Numbered from the stretch's first letter, positions 23,171 to 31,124 are shown. The stretch: 64,000 nucleotides of DNA from Sphingobium sp. CAP-1 (GCF_009720145.1 NZ_CP046256.1:124001-188000), one strand, 5' to 3'. The notes: a model not told the origin generated them from the sequence alone. Program-made: numbers and translations.

Positions 23171-24145
23171 ATGACCGAGAGCGACGTCGGGATCAGGGAA
23201 GGTGCGCGCGCGCAGCCGGCCAAACGGTTCCGCATTCTGGCGCTGACCGGAGGTGGGTATCGTGGCCTCTTTACCGTTCGGATCCTCGAACAGATCGAGC
23301 GGACGATCGGAAAGCCGATCAAAGACCATTTCGATATCATCGCCGGCACTTCGATCGGCGGCATCGTGGCCATCGGCCTGGCCCAAGGCATTCGCCCAGC
23401 CGTGATCGGCGCCGCGTTTGAGAAGCACGGCCAGGCGATCTTCCCGAAGCGGGGTTTACTCGGTCGCTGGGGGCTGGCGCGCTCGCGCTATGACGCGGCT
23501 GGCCTCGCGCAGACGATCGACGCCGTTCTTGGCGAAGCGGGAAAGACGCCCCTGTCCGGCCTGAAGACACCCCTGATCGTGACCGCGGTCGATTTCGGCG
23601 CCTGGGCGCCGGCAATATACGAAACCACTGGCATGTCACCGAAGCTCGAAGGAACCTCGCTACGGGACATTGCCCTCGCCACCTCCGCGGCGCCAACCTA
23701 TTTCCCCGACCATGTGATCGACGGGCATTCCTATGTCGACGGCGGACTGATCGCGAACGCTCCGGATAGTATCGCCCTGATGCGGGCGCTTGGGCGCTAT
23801 GGGCGCACGCCCCAGGAAATCGACCTCATCAGCGTCGGGACCGCAGGAGAGCTGCGATGGGATGTGCCGCGTGCGCCCAGGCGCCGCGGCGGTGTGATGC
23901 TGATCGCAAAAGACGAGCTCGTGTCGAGGACGATGAAGGCGCAGGAGAGCCTGTCGCTCGACCTCGTGCAGTCCGTCCTGGGCTCGAGCTACGTCCGCAT
24001 CGATAGGGTGCCTTCGCTCCAGCAGCAGAAGGAACTTGCGCTCGATCGGGCAACCGACAAAGCGGCCGAGATCCTGGGACAGCTCGCGCGCGACGCCTAT
24101 GCGGGAGCCTCGGCGAGCAGCACGTTCAAAGCGATGCTTCGATAG
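23171..24145 (+). CDS. Patatin-like phospholipase (CapV-like)
   Basis: 324 residues. The patatin signatures are complete: oxyanion loop GGGYRG at 27-32, nucleophile elbow GTSIGG at 59-64 with Ser61, and the dyad aspartate in YVDGG (Asp190). Such enzymes release fatty acids from membrane phospholipids. Length and arrangement resemble bacterial CapV-type effectors of anti-phage systems, but no cyclic-nucleotide synthase gene is nearby. The ATG lies one base after the stop of the PIN-like gene, so it is the third gene of the operon controlled from 22284. There is no signal peptide. An effector that damages the membrane on cue is the favoured inference. Confidence 0.88.
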   Translation: MTESDVGIREGARAQPAKRFRILALTGGGYRGLFTVRILEQIERTIGKPIKDHFDIIAGTSIGGIVAIGLAQGIRPAVIGAAFEKHGQAIFPKRGLLGRWGLARSRYDAAGLAQTIDAVLGEAGKTPLSGLKTPLIVTAVDFGAWAPAIYETTGMSPKLEGTSLRDIALATSAAPTYFPDHVIDGHSYVDGGLIANAPDSIALMRALGRYGRTPQEIDLISVGTAGELRWDVPRAPRRRGGVMLIAKDELVSRTMKAQESLSLDLVQSVLGSSYVRIDRVPSLQQQKELALDRATDKAAEILGQLARDAYAGASASSTFKAMLR

Positions 24146-24244
24146 GGGACGGGTGGCGGACTGACCAAGCCTTACGTTCCAGAAAATGCTGCCTGTCCGT
24201 CAAGCATCTGCCCAACATGACCTCAACACGGATCTACTCTGACG

Positions 24245-25309
24245 ATGGCGAAGAAAACGACCAAAAGAACGCCGAAGGTCTTCCTGGATGCGAACATCGT
24301 CATCAGTGCCGGCAAACCACCAGGCGGGCCTGAAATCGCCCGTGTCGTCGATCTTGTCGATGCCGGTCTGATAACGGTGTTGACCACCGATCTCACCATC
24401 ACCGAGGTTGCCAAAAAGTACATCCAGAGTGATTTCGACGCGATCAAGGAGATCAGCCAGCCGCATTTCCGGAAGATTGTCGAGGGAGCGACCGGCGTTG
24501 CGCTTCCCGCGCTCAAGCGGCCGGAGCTTCGCGCAAAGCTGAAATCGATCTACGATGAGTCGACTACGCAGATGTTCGATGCGCTGGAGGCCAAGACGCT
24601 CCAGATCGACGAGGTGAAGCCGTCGGCAGTGTTCAGCGCCTATGCGGCAGGGGAAGGTTTCTTCTCAGGCGACGGCAAGAAGGACCAGTTCCCCGACGCC
24701 TTTGCCTTCGAGTGCCTCAAGAAGGAGGCGTCGAGAAATAGCCCGGTGATCATCGTTTCGAACGATGGCGACTTTGATGGCCCGGTCGGGTCTGCGAAGC
24801 ATATTTCGCTGGTGAAGTCGTTGCCCGAACTGTTCGCGGCGCTTGGCCTCGAGATGGCCGCGCCGCAACTCGATCCCTTCCTGGAGACGCAGGAGGAACA
24901 GATCGTCGACCTCGTCAGTCAGGAACTTACGAATTGGGGACTGCACAGTAGCGACGTCATGGATGCGGAGATCGACGAGATCACCGTCAATTCGGTCGAA
25001 GTGAAAAAACTCACCGCCTTCAAACCAAGTGAGGCAGGTAAATCAATCCTTGTGGTCGGCACGATCGAGGTCGCAGCATTGGTGTCTTTCACTCATCCCA
25101 ACTGGGATGAAGCGATGTATGATTCCGAGGACAAGGTGCTTATCCCGTTCGAGGATGAGAGCGGGGAGACCGAGATCGAGCTTACCATCGACGTCGCCAT
25201 GTCGATCGCGGTCGACGAGGCAGGCAATCCCGAGGAGATTGAAGCCTTGCGGTTTCGCAACAGCGATTTTCAGTATGTGACGCTCTATCCACCCGACATG
25301 TACAAATAG
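24245..25309 (+). CDS. PIN-domain nuclease, DUF4935-like
   Basis: 354 residues. An N-terminal PIN domain (about 1-195) keeps its acids: VFLDANIVISAG, then TDLTITEVAKKY, then KKDQFPDAFAFE, then VSNDGDFDG. These would bind the metal for RNA cleavage. The C-terminal 150 residues are acidic and beta-rich (ITVNSVEVKKLTAF, then DESGETEIELTIDVAMSI). DUF4935-type PIN proteins are recurrent in defence islands and are of unclear target. The gene lies 99 bases after the patatin gene on the same strand, so it may be a fourth member or an independent unit. An upstream promoter is not obvious. Confidence 0.75.
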   Translation: MAKKTTKRTPKVFLDANIVISAGKPPGGPEIARVVDLVDAGLITVLTTDLTITEVAKKYIQSDFDAIKEISQPHFRKIVEGATGVALPALKRPELRAKLKSIYDESTTQMFDALEAKTLQIDEVKPSAVFSAYAAGEGFFSGDGKKDQFPDAFAFECLKKEASRNSPVIIVSNDGDFDGPVGSAKHISLVKSLPELFAALGLEMAAPQLDPFLETQEEQIVDLVSQELTNWGLHSSDVMDAEIDEITVNSVEVKKLTAFKPSEAGKSILVVGTIEVAALVSFTHPNWDEAMYDSEDKVLIPFEDESGETEIELTIDVAMSIAVDEAGNPEEIEALRFRNSDFQYVTLYPPDMYK

Positions 25310-25606
25310 GGTCCGTGGATGAGACGATTCGAGGTCGAGAAGCAGTTCTGCGACATGGTCAGCCGGATCACATCGTTCAGGTCGAGTCGGCGACTCTGTT
25401 TCGGGTAGAAAAAAGCCGCCCACAAGGAGGCGGCTTGATAGTTGGGAGAGGATGCCTGAAAGGCCCGTCTCTTGTGCATTGCATCATAGAATATTGCAAC
25501 TGCGAAATTCGCAACTATGGACACGCCTGATACCGGCGTTTGCCACTAGGTGCCGGCAAAAACTATCGCTCATGGCCTGTCCGGCCAATAAGCCGGAATC
25601 CTTCAA
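25310..25606. other. Intergenic flank of IS21 copy 1
   Basis: About 300 bases without a convincing gene between the PIN nuclease and the IS element. It holds a hairpin (25413-25436) and ends with ATCCTTCAA (25598-25606), one copy of the target duplication of the IS. Confidence 0.45.
25408..25436 (-). terminator. Terminator-like hairpin
   Basis: AAGCCGCC (25413-25420) pairs with GGCGGCTT (25429-25436), and the adjacent A-run at 25409-25414 becomes a T-run on the minus strand. It would stop leftward transcripts, such as read-out from the IS end, and may also stop the PIN gene's transcript. Confidence 0.55.
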
Positions 25607-25718
25607 TGTGGATCGGCGTGCAAAAAGGACCCCGTTAGCGGGGTGATCGGCGTCTAAAAGGGACCCCTCATTTCGATGGTTTAAGCAGCCGGCTGGATTT
25701 TCAGGCGGCGAGATCGGG

Positions 25719-27233
25719 ATGTTGATTTTGGAGACAGTGGTTCGGATTCGGCGCGAGTATGCCGGCGGCAAGGCGATCAAGGCGATCGCGCGGGATTTGC
25801 ATGTGTCGCGGAAGGTGATCCGCAAGGCGATCCGGGCGCCGGAAGGCGCATTCGACTATCAGCGCAAGGTTCAGCCACTGCCTAGGATCGGGCCGTTTCA
25901 GGATCGCCTGAACACACTGCTGGAAGAGAACGAGGTGCGCGGCAGGCGCGAGCGACTGCGGATGACGCGGATACATGATCTGCTGGAGCGCGAAGGTTTT
26001 GAGGGTTCCTACGATGCCGTTCGGCGCTACGCGGCGCGCTGGAAGGCCGACCGGCGCAAGGATGCCGGCGATGGTGTCACCGCCTTCATCCCGCTGATGT
26101 TCAAGCCGGGCGAGGCCTACCAGTTCGACTGGAGCCATGAGGATGTGGAGATCGCCGGCAAGCCGATGCGCGTGAAGGTTGCGCATATGCGGCTGTGTGC
26201 ATCGCGGGCGGTCTATGTCCGGGCCTATCCGCGCGAGAGTCAGGAGATGCTGTTCGACGCGCATGCGCGCGGCTTTGCTTTCTTCGGCGGCGTGCCGGGC
26301 CGCGGCATCTACGATAATATGAAGACGGCGGTGACGAGCGTGTTCACGGGGAAGGAGCGGGTCTTCAACCGGCGGTTCCTGATCATGACCGACCATTATA
26401 TGGTCGAGCCCACCGCCTGCTCGCCGGCGGCGGGATGGGAGAAGGGCCAGGTCGAGAACCAGGTGCAGACGATCCGGGGCCGCTTCTTCCAACCCCGGTT
26501 GCGGTTCGCCAGCCTCGACGAGCTCAATGGCTGGCTGGAGGCCGAGTGCCAGCGCTGGGCGGAACGACAGGCACACCCGGAACAGGGCGAGCTGACCGTG
26601 GCGCAGGCGCTGGAGATCGAGCGATCGGCACTGCAGCCGATGCTGGGACCGTTCGACGGCTTTAACGAGAGCGAGCATGCGGTGACGGGCACCTGCCTGA
26701 TCAGCTTCGATCGCAACCGCTACTCGGTTCTCTCGACGGTGGCGCGGCGGACGGTGCAGGTCCGGGCCTATGCCGACCGCATTGTCGTGCGCTGCGGCGA
26801 GGAGGTTGTCGCCGAGCATCCCCGCTACTTCGGGCGCAACCGCACGATCTATGACCCCTGGCATTATCTGCCGGTACTGGCCCGCAAGCCCGGAGCGCTG
26901 CGGAACGGCGCGCCCTTCCAGGACTGGGATCTGCCGCCGGCGCTGGCGCGCCTGCGCCGCAAGCTTGGCAATGGCGACGATGCCGACCGCCGGTTCGTCC
27001 GTGTGCTGTCGGCCGTGCTGACCGATGGTCTGGAGCCGGTCGAAGCGGCCGTCCGCGAGGCATTGGCGACCGGCACGGCGAGCGACGACCTGATCCTCAA
27101 CATCCTGGCGCGGCGCCGCGAACCGCCGCGACCGCTCACCATCATCACCTCCGAAGACAGCGCCTTGCGCCATCCGCCGATCGCCGACTGCGCCCGTTAC
27201 GACCAGCTGAGGACCTTCGATGCAGCGGCATGA
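25719..27233 (+). CDS. istA: IS21 transposase IstA (copy 1)
   Basis: 504 residues. An N-terminal helix-turn-helix (RREYAGGKAIKAIARDLHVS) precedes the retroviral-type catalytic core. The DDE residues lie in AYQFDWSHEDVEI (Asp near 137), GRGIYDNMKTAV (Asp near 203) and GWEKGQVENQVQ (Glu near 247). The C-terminal part contains a Mu-type domain (VLSTVARRTVQVRAYADRIV). Full length, no frameshift. It overlaps istB by 14 bases. Confidence 0.95.
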   Translation: MLILETVVRIRREYAGGKAIKAIARDLHVSRKVIRKAIRAPEGAFDYQRKVQPLPRIGPFQDRLNTLLEENEVRGRRERLRMTRIHDLLEREGFEGSYDAVRRYAARWKADRRKDAGDGVTAFIPLMFKPGEAYQFDWSHEDVEIAGKPMRVKVAHMRLCASRAVYVRAYPRESQEMLFDAHARGFAFFGGVPGRGIYDNMKTAVTSVFTGKERVFNRRFLIMTDHYMVEPTACSPAAGWEKGQVENQVQTIRGRFFQPRLRFASLDELNGWLEAECQRWAERQAHPEQGELTVAQALEIERSALQPMLGPFDGFNESEHAVTGTCLISFDRNRYSVLSTVARRTVQVRAYADRIVVRCGEEVVAEHPRYFGRNRTIYDPWHYLPVLARKPGALRNGAPFQDWDLPPALARLRRKLGNGDDADRRFVRVLSAVLTDGLEPVEAAVREALATGTASDDLILNILARRREPPRPLTIITSEDSALRHPPIADCARYDQLRTFDAAA

Positions 27234-27948
27234 CATGATCGAGGCGATGCGCGGGCTTGGGCTCAAGGGCATGGCGGGCGCGTTCGACGATGCGGTCACC
27301 ACCGGCCTTCAGCGCCAGCGCACCACGATGGAGATACTGACCGACCTTCTGCGCGCGGAAGCAACACATCGCCATGCTGCCTCGATCCGATACCGGATGG
27401 CGGCCGCCCGGCTGCCGGTCGTGAAGGATATCGATGCGTTCCGGTTCGAGGGCACGCCGATCAACGAGGGGCTGGTGCGTTCGCTGCACAGTGGCGCGTT
27501 CCTGCCCGCTCGGCGCAACATCGTCCTGGTCGGCGGCACGGGCACCGGCAAAACCCACCTGGCCATCGCCATCGCCGCCAATGTCGTTCGCTCGGGTGCG
27601 CGAGGCCGCTACTTCAACACCGTCGATCTGGTGACCCGCCTCGAAGAGGAGGCCAGGATCGGCAAGAGCGGCGCTCTCGCCGCCCAGCTATCCCGCCTCG
27701 ACCTGATCGTGCTCGACGAACTGGGATATCTGCCGTTCGCCCGCTCGGGCGGCCAGTTGCTGTTCCACCTGATCAGCAAGCTCTACGAGCAGACCAGCGT
27801 CATCATCACCACCAACCTCGCGTTCGGCGAATGGCCCACCGTGTTCGGCGATCCCAAGATGACCACCGCGCTCCTTGATCGCGTCACCCACCATTGCGAC
27901 ATCGTCGAGACCGGCAATGACAGCTGGCGCTTCAAAAACCGCAGCTGA
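27220..27948 (+). CDS. istB: IS21 helper ATPase IstB (copy 1)
   Basis: 242-residue DnaA/DnaC-like AAA+ ATPase that assembles on target DNA and stimulates IstA. Walker A is VLVGGTGTGKTHLAIAIA near residue 105, and Walker B is LDLIVLDELGYLPF. The length is normal for the family. Identical protein to that of copy 2; one silent base difference lies at 27696 (Arg codon CGC here, CGA in copy 2). Confidence 0.95.
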   Translation: MQRHDMIEAMRGLGLKGMAGAFDDAVTTGLQRQRTTMEILTDLLRAEATHRHAASIRYRMAAARLPVVKDIDAFRFEGTPINEGLVRSLHSGAFLPARRNIVLVGGTGTGKTHLAIAIAANVVRSGARGRYFNTVDLVTRLEEEARIGKSGALAAQLSRLDLIVLDELGYLPFARSGGQLLFHLISKLYEQTSVIITTNLAFGEWPTVFGDPKMTTALLDRVTHHCDIVETGNDSWRFKNRS

Positions 27949-27978
27949 TCGCCCCCACCGACCTCCGATTAAAAGATG

Positions 27979-28039
27979 CTTTGCGCTGCGCGCGCCTCCG
28001 GTCGGGCTCCGCCCTCCCTACGCCGCGCGCAGCGCAAAG
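27979..28039. repeat. 16-bp inverted repeat inside the IS end region
   Basis: CTTTGCGCTGCGCGCG (27979-27994) and CGCGCGCAGCGCAAAG (28024-28039) are perfect reverse complements 29 bases apart, just after istB. It occurs in both IS copies and probably ends istB transcription or protects against read-in. Confidence 0.65.
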
Positions 28040-28212
28040 GCGCGTGTCCGATCAACCTTGCGCCATCGTGAAAGGGGGTCCCTTTTGCGCGCCGATAGGG
28101 GGTCCCGTTTGCACGCCGATTGACAATCCTTCAATAAGGTCGAGCATTGAGATAGCGCCGCACGCTCCTCGCCACTATTAGAGGAATCCCGAAAAATTGC
28201 AGAAGGAACAGC

Positions 28213-28491
28213 ATGATGAACAATAGCGACCTTGCCGATCATCTCGCCGGTGCGACCGGGGCCACCAAGGCTGATGCCCGCAAGGCGGTCGATCTCGTCT
28301 TCGCCGCAATAGCTGACGCCGCCGCCAAAGGCGAAGAGGTGAGCCTCAACGGCTTCGGCAAGTTCAAGGTCAAGGACGTTCTCGCCCGCGAAGGCCGGAA
28401 CCCGGCCACCGGCGAAACCATCAAGATCGCAGCGTCGAAAAAACTCTCCTTCAGCGTGGCGAAGGCCGTCAAGGACCGGCTCAACAGCTAA
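28213..28491 (+). CDS. HU-type nucleoid protein
   Basis: 92 residues (ATG 28213, or 28216) after an AAGGA site. It has the HU/IHF fold pattern: N-terminal helices SDLADHLAGATGATKADARK, then VSLNGFGKFKVKDVLAREGR, and the DNA-binding arm with RNPATGETIKIAASKKLSF. Plasmid-borne HU homologues compact DNA and can silence transfer genes; a role here is inferred. The IS21 copy inserted 87 bases upstream, in what is likely its promoter region. A hairpin terminator follows. Confidence 0.92.
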   Translation: MMNNSDLADHLAGATGATKADARKAVDLVFAAIADAAAKGEEVSLNGFGKFKVKDVLAREGRNPATGETIKIAASKKLSFSVAKAVKDRLNS

Positions 28492-28500
28492 AGCGGGCTT

Positions 28501-28530
28501 GACGCCTCGATACCAAGAGATCGAGGCGTC
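28501..28530 (+). terminator. Terminator-like hairpin after the HU gene
   Basis: GACGCCTCGAT (28501-28511) pairs perfectly with ATCGAGGCGTC (28520-28530) around an eight-base loop. Only a weak C/T-rich tract follows, so termination could be partial. Confidence 0.55.
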
Positions 28531-28559
28531 CCCCTTCCCCGCAAGAGGCTTCCCGCAAG

Positions 28560-28945
28560 ACCGCCACTCGCGGCTTTAATGATCGAACGACGCGATAATC
28601 TCCGGGAAGAACATTGCAACGGCCTGTATCGGCGAACGGCGTGACCTGCCTGGACCTGCTGACACGACAGATCGCCATCCATGTTCCAGCATTGCAGGAT
28701 TGGTCGTTCGTAGCGGTCGATGTCGAGCTGGCGGTACATGACATTGCCCCTCGCGAGCAAGGTACGCAAATTCTCGCGGCTATCGTAGGGATTGTCCCGC
28801 ACGCAGAGCAAGTGCTGAATTCGGGCACGTCGATACCGTAAAGCCGGGAGTGACCAAACGCCTCGCACCGGATTATAGTCGCCGTCGTAGATGTAGGGGC
28901 GGATGCACGGCACGGGCTTGGTCTGCGCGGTCGAGAAATGACCAC
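28560..28945 (-). pseudogene. Frameshifted thermonuclease (SNase family) remnant
   Basis: Read on the minus strand, pieces of a Staphylococcal-nuclease-like protein appear in alternating frames. One frame gives IYDGDYN near 28890, a second gives CEAFGHSRLYGIDVPE near 28850, and the first resumes with DIDRYERPILQCWNMDGDLS near 28700, followed by CQQVQAGHAVRRYRPL. These are the calcium/RNA-binding DGD, the GIDxPE and the DRYxR motifs of the family. At least two frameshifts separate them, so the gene is dead. It lies between HU and SoxR. Confidence 0.75.
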
Positions 28946-29008
28946 ATCCTGAGTCCTGAAGTAGTTTGCCGGTGCTCTAGCACCGACATTTGGTAACGAG
29001 TCTTTGCA

Positions 29009-29578
29009 ATGACTGTTGACAAAACACGTCCTCTATCTGTTGGCGCCATCGCGCAACGTAGCGGAGTCGCGGTTTCGACGATCCATTTCTACGAGGCGAA
29101 AGGCCTCATCAAGGGCGAGCGCACAGCCGGCAATCAAAGGCGGTATCCTCGATCCGTATTGAGACGGATCGCCATTATCAGAACCGCCCAATATGTCGGG
29201 CTTTCGCTCTCCGAACTAAAGGATTTTCTTGACCGGATTCCAGAGGGGCCGGTTACGTCAACGGATTGGCGTCGGCTCAGTGCCGAGTGGAGTACGCTAT
29301 TGAACGAGCGGATAGCTAGTCTCATGAGGCTGCGTGACCGCCTCGAAACCTGCATTGGATGCGGCTGTATGTCCCTCACCGACTGCCCCTTGCGAAACCC
29401 CGAAGACAGGTTGGGCGCAGTTGGGTCAGGCCCTCAGCTCCTCTTGGTGAATTTCGCTCGTGAACCTCGTGATGATGAAGATAGCCCCGTTCATTTTCGC
29501 ACCAAACGTCGCTCCTTGGCGGCGGTCAAATCCACTCTTGACGTTAACCAAGACACAAAAGGGAACGATGACTCATAG
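29009..29578 (+). CDS. soxR: SoxR, redox-sensing MerR-family regulator
   Basis: 189 residues. The MerR winged-helix is at the N-terminus (SVGAIAQRSGVAVSTIHFYE, then KGLIKGERTAGNQRRY), followed by the dimerisation helix. The [2Fe-2S] ligands are at Cys115, 118, 120 and 126 in CIGCGCMSLTDC, the exact SoxR pattern. SoxR normally ends soon after GSGPQLL (about 150 residues); here a 40-residue polar tail continues (VNFAREPRDDEDS...). No soxS or obvious target lies next to it. In alphaproteobacteria SoxR responds to redox-cycling compounds. Confidence 0.93.
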   Translation: MTVDKTRPLSVGAIAQRSGVAVSTIHFYEAKGLIKGERTAGNQRRYPRSVLRRIAIIRTAQYVGLSLSELKDFLDRIPEGPVTSTDWRRLSAEWSTLLNERIASLMRLRDRLETCIGCGCMSLTDCPLRNPEDRLGAVGSGPQLLLVNFAREPRDDEDSPVHFRTKRRSLAAVKSTLDVNQDTKGNDDS

Positions 29579-29620
29579 CTTGGTGCCCTTCCCCGGTCGT
29601 TCGGGGCGGTGCTTCAAAAA

Positions 29621-30796
29621 TCATCCTTCCGGCATCACTCTTCGCATGAATGCATCGAACAGGGGCACGGTGAACGCTGTATCTCCATGCGCGGGACTAT
29701 AGAGCATTCCTTTCGCGATCAGGCTGTTTCGCGTCGGCGCCACGCTTGAAACCTTCACGTGCAAGGCATCGGCAACATCTCCCGACCTGTGCGGTCCAGT
29801 GCCCAAAGTGGCCATGGCGCGCAGATAGCGCTTCTCGGCAGGGGTCAGACGATCGAACCGAACGCGGAAAAAGCTGGCGTCAAGTTCCGCGAGCGCGCTA
29901 CGCGTTGCCGCCGCAACATCGTCTTGGGTGATCGGCGACGCCTCAGCTGCATCCCAGCTATGCTTTCCCCACTCCTGGAGGAAATAAGGGTAACCTTGGG
30001 TCTGCTCGCAGATCGCGTCCAACGCCGCATCATCGACAGCTTCGCCTTCCCGCTCGATTGGAAGCCGAATGGCATCGCGCGCGGCGTGATCATCGAGCGG
30101 TCCGACGGAGACGAACTCGAAAAGTCGCTCCGCATAGGACTTGGCCCGGCCCATCTGCCCAACGAGTTGCGGCAAGCCAGCGGCGATCATTGTAATGGGA
30201 AGCTGCTTCTGGCTGGCCCGGTGGAGCGCACTGATCAATGCGGCCAATTGCTCTTCAGGCACATATTGGAGCTCGTCGATGACGAGTACCACAGCTGACC
30301 CCTTCTCTCGCGCCGCCTCGCCGATTGCAACCAACAGATCGGCGAGATCAGCTTCAAGGTCGCCGCTGTCGGCCAGGCCCGGCTCGACGTCGAAATCGAG
30401 TCCCACTTCGAGATCGTCATATTTGACCTTGAGCTTTGCGAACCCGGCCAGCGCGCGAAGCGCGCGCTTAACGCCGTCCGAAGCTTGCTTCATGCGATCG
30501 AGCCTCAGCAGCGTCGCCCGAAGGGCAGGCACGAGGATGCCGGGGAGCGAACGGTTCTCGGGAGCCTCGATGGCGACGATAGCCATGCCCTCCCCCTCGG
30601 CTGCGTCACGCATCGTCGTGAGCAGAACGGTCTTGCCTACACCGCGCAGTCCATAGAGGACGCTCGGGCGTGCCGCGCGCCCCGCGCGGATTCGGTCGAG
30701 CGCGACCGCGTTGCGTTCAAGCAACGCATCTCGCCCCGCCAACTCTGGAGGGCGAGTGCCGGCGCCAGGCGCGAAGGGGTTACGACGAGCATCCAT
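29621..30796 (-). CDS. AAA+ ATPase with C-terminal winged helix (ORC/CDC6-like)
   Basis: 391 residues. Walker A is VLYGLRGVGKTVLLTTM near residue 50, Walker B is VVLVIDELQYVPEEQ near 170, and sensor-type ITMIAAGLPQLVG follows. The C-terminal 90 residues look like a winged helix (LTPAEKRYLRAMATLGTG, then RSGDVADALHVKVSSVAPTR). Proteins of this shape are common on plasmids as ATP-binding proteins of unclear role, possibly DNA-bound regulators. It is divergent from a small membrane protein and shares with it a 13-bp dyad covering its own start. Confidence 0.8.
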   Translation of the reverse strand: MDARRNPFAPGAGTRPPELAGRDALLERNAVALDRIRAGRAARPSVLYGLRGVGKTVLLTTMRDAAEGEGMAIVAIEAPENRSLPGILVPALRATLLRLDRMKQASDGVKRALRALAGFAKLKVKYDDLEVGLDFDVEPGLADSGDLEADLADLLVAIGEAAREKGSAVVLVIDELQYVPEEQLAALISALHRASQKQLPITMIAAGLPQLVGQMGRAKSYAERLFEFVSVGPLDDHAARDAIRLPIEREGEAVDDAALDAICEQTQGYPYFLQEWGKHSWDAAEASPITQDDVAAATRSALAELDASFFRVRFDRLTPAEKRYLRAMATLGTGPHRSGDVADALHVKVSSVAPTRNSLIAKGMLYSPAHGDTAFTVPLFDAFMRRVMPEG

Positions 30797-30848
30797 AGCG
30801 AGGTTATGGTGGTTTATCGTTTTTTTGTAAACTTGATAATCTCGCTAT
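30795..30848. promoter_or_regulatory. 13-bp inverted repeat over the ATPase start and divergent promoter
   Basis: ATAGCGAGGTTAT (30795-30807) and ATAATCTCGCTAT (30836-30848) match as reverse complements at 12 of 13 positions. The left arm overlaps the ATPase start codon, and the right arm overlaps TATAAG (30846-30851), a possible -10 for the plus-strand small gene. A T-rich tract (30819-30826) lies between. Confidence 0.5.
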
Positions 30849-30911
30849 AAGTCGCGTCTCAAGGGTTGCGGAAAAGCGCCCCAACCGCTATTCTCCGTCA
30901 CAGGAGAAAGC

Positions 30912-31121
30912 ATGCGCTTCCCAAAATTCGACCTCGACACATATAATCGAACGAAGGATTTGTCCGGCGGTCCCATCTACGCGATTGTCGAGGAAGAGAT
31001 TCCTGAGATCGAAATGATCACCGACGAAAACGGGAACCCCACTCGTGGCGGTCTAATAGGCTACGCCCTCGCCTACGTTTGCATGGCCGGCCTCGTGGGA
31101 GCGATGTTCTACATCCTCTAA
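30912..31121 (+). CDS. Small membrane protein, 69 residues
   Basis: ATG 30912 follows AGGAGAAAGC. The N-terminal 46 residues are soluble and acidic (FPKFDLDTYNRTKDLSGGPI), and one membrane helix closes the protein (LIGYALAYVCMAGLVGAMFYI). It ends three bases from the convergent stop of traG. No family is recognised. The position beyond traG suggests an entry-exclusion or transfer-related role but this is a guess. Confidence 0.6.
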   Translation: MRFPKFDLDTYNRTKDLSGGPIYAIVEEEIPEIEMITDENGNPTRGGLIGYALAYVCMAGLVGAMFYIL

Positions 31122-31124
31122 GCT

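Larger units (their letters stand above)
25607..28125 (+). mobile_element. IS21-family insertion sequence, copy 1 (2519 bp)
   Basis: The ends are TGTGGATCGGCGTGCAAA (25607-25624) and the reverse complement of TGTCAATCGGCGTGCAAA (28108-28125), i.e. terminal repeats TGTNNATCGGCGTGCAAA with TG...CA borders as in IS21. Similar sub-terminal repeats of the GGCG...GGGACCCC type follow on each side. Both borders are flanked by ATCCTTCAA (25598-25606 and 28126-28134), a 9-bp target duplication, so this copy is where it transposed. It carries istA and istB. An inverted copy of the same length is at 53470-55988; at least one base differs (27696 against 53899). Confidence 0.92.

Noticed and set aside
23171..24145. 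A CBASS system based on the CapV-like patatin
   Set aside because: No CD-NTase (cyclic nucleotide synthase) gene is present nearby; the partners are Phd- and PIN-like instead.
25701..27302. 533-residue open frame antisense to istA (and its mirror in copy 2)
   Set aside because: It is the complement of a clear transposase, Arg/His-rich with no domain, and arises from high-GC codon bias.
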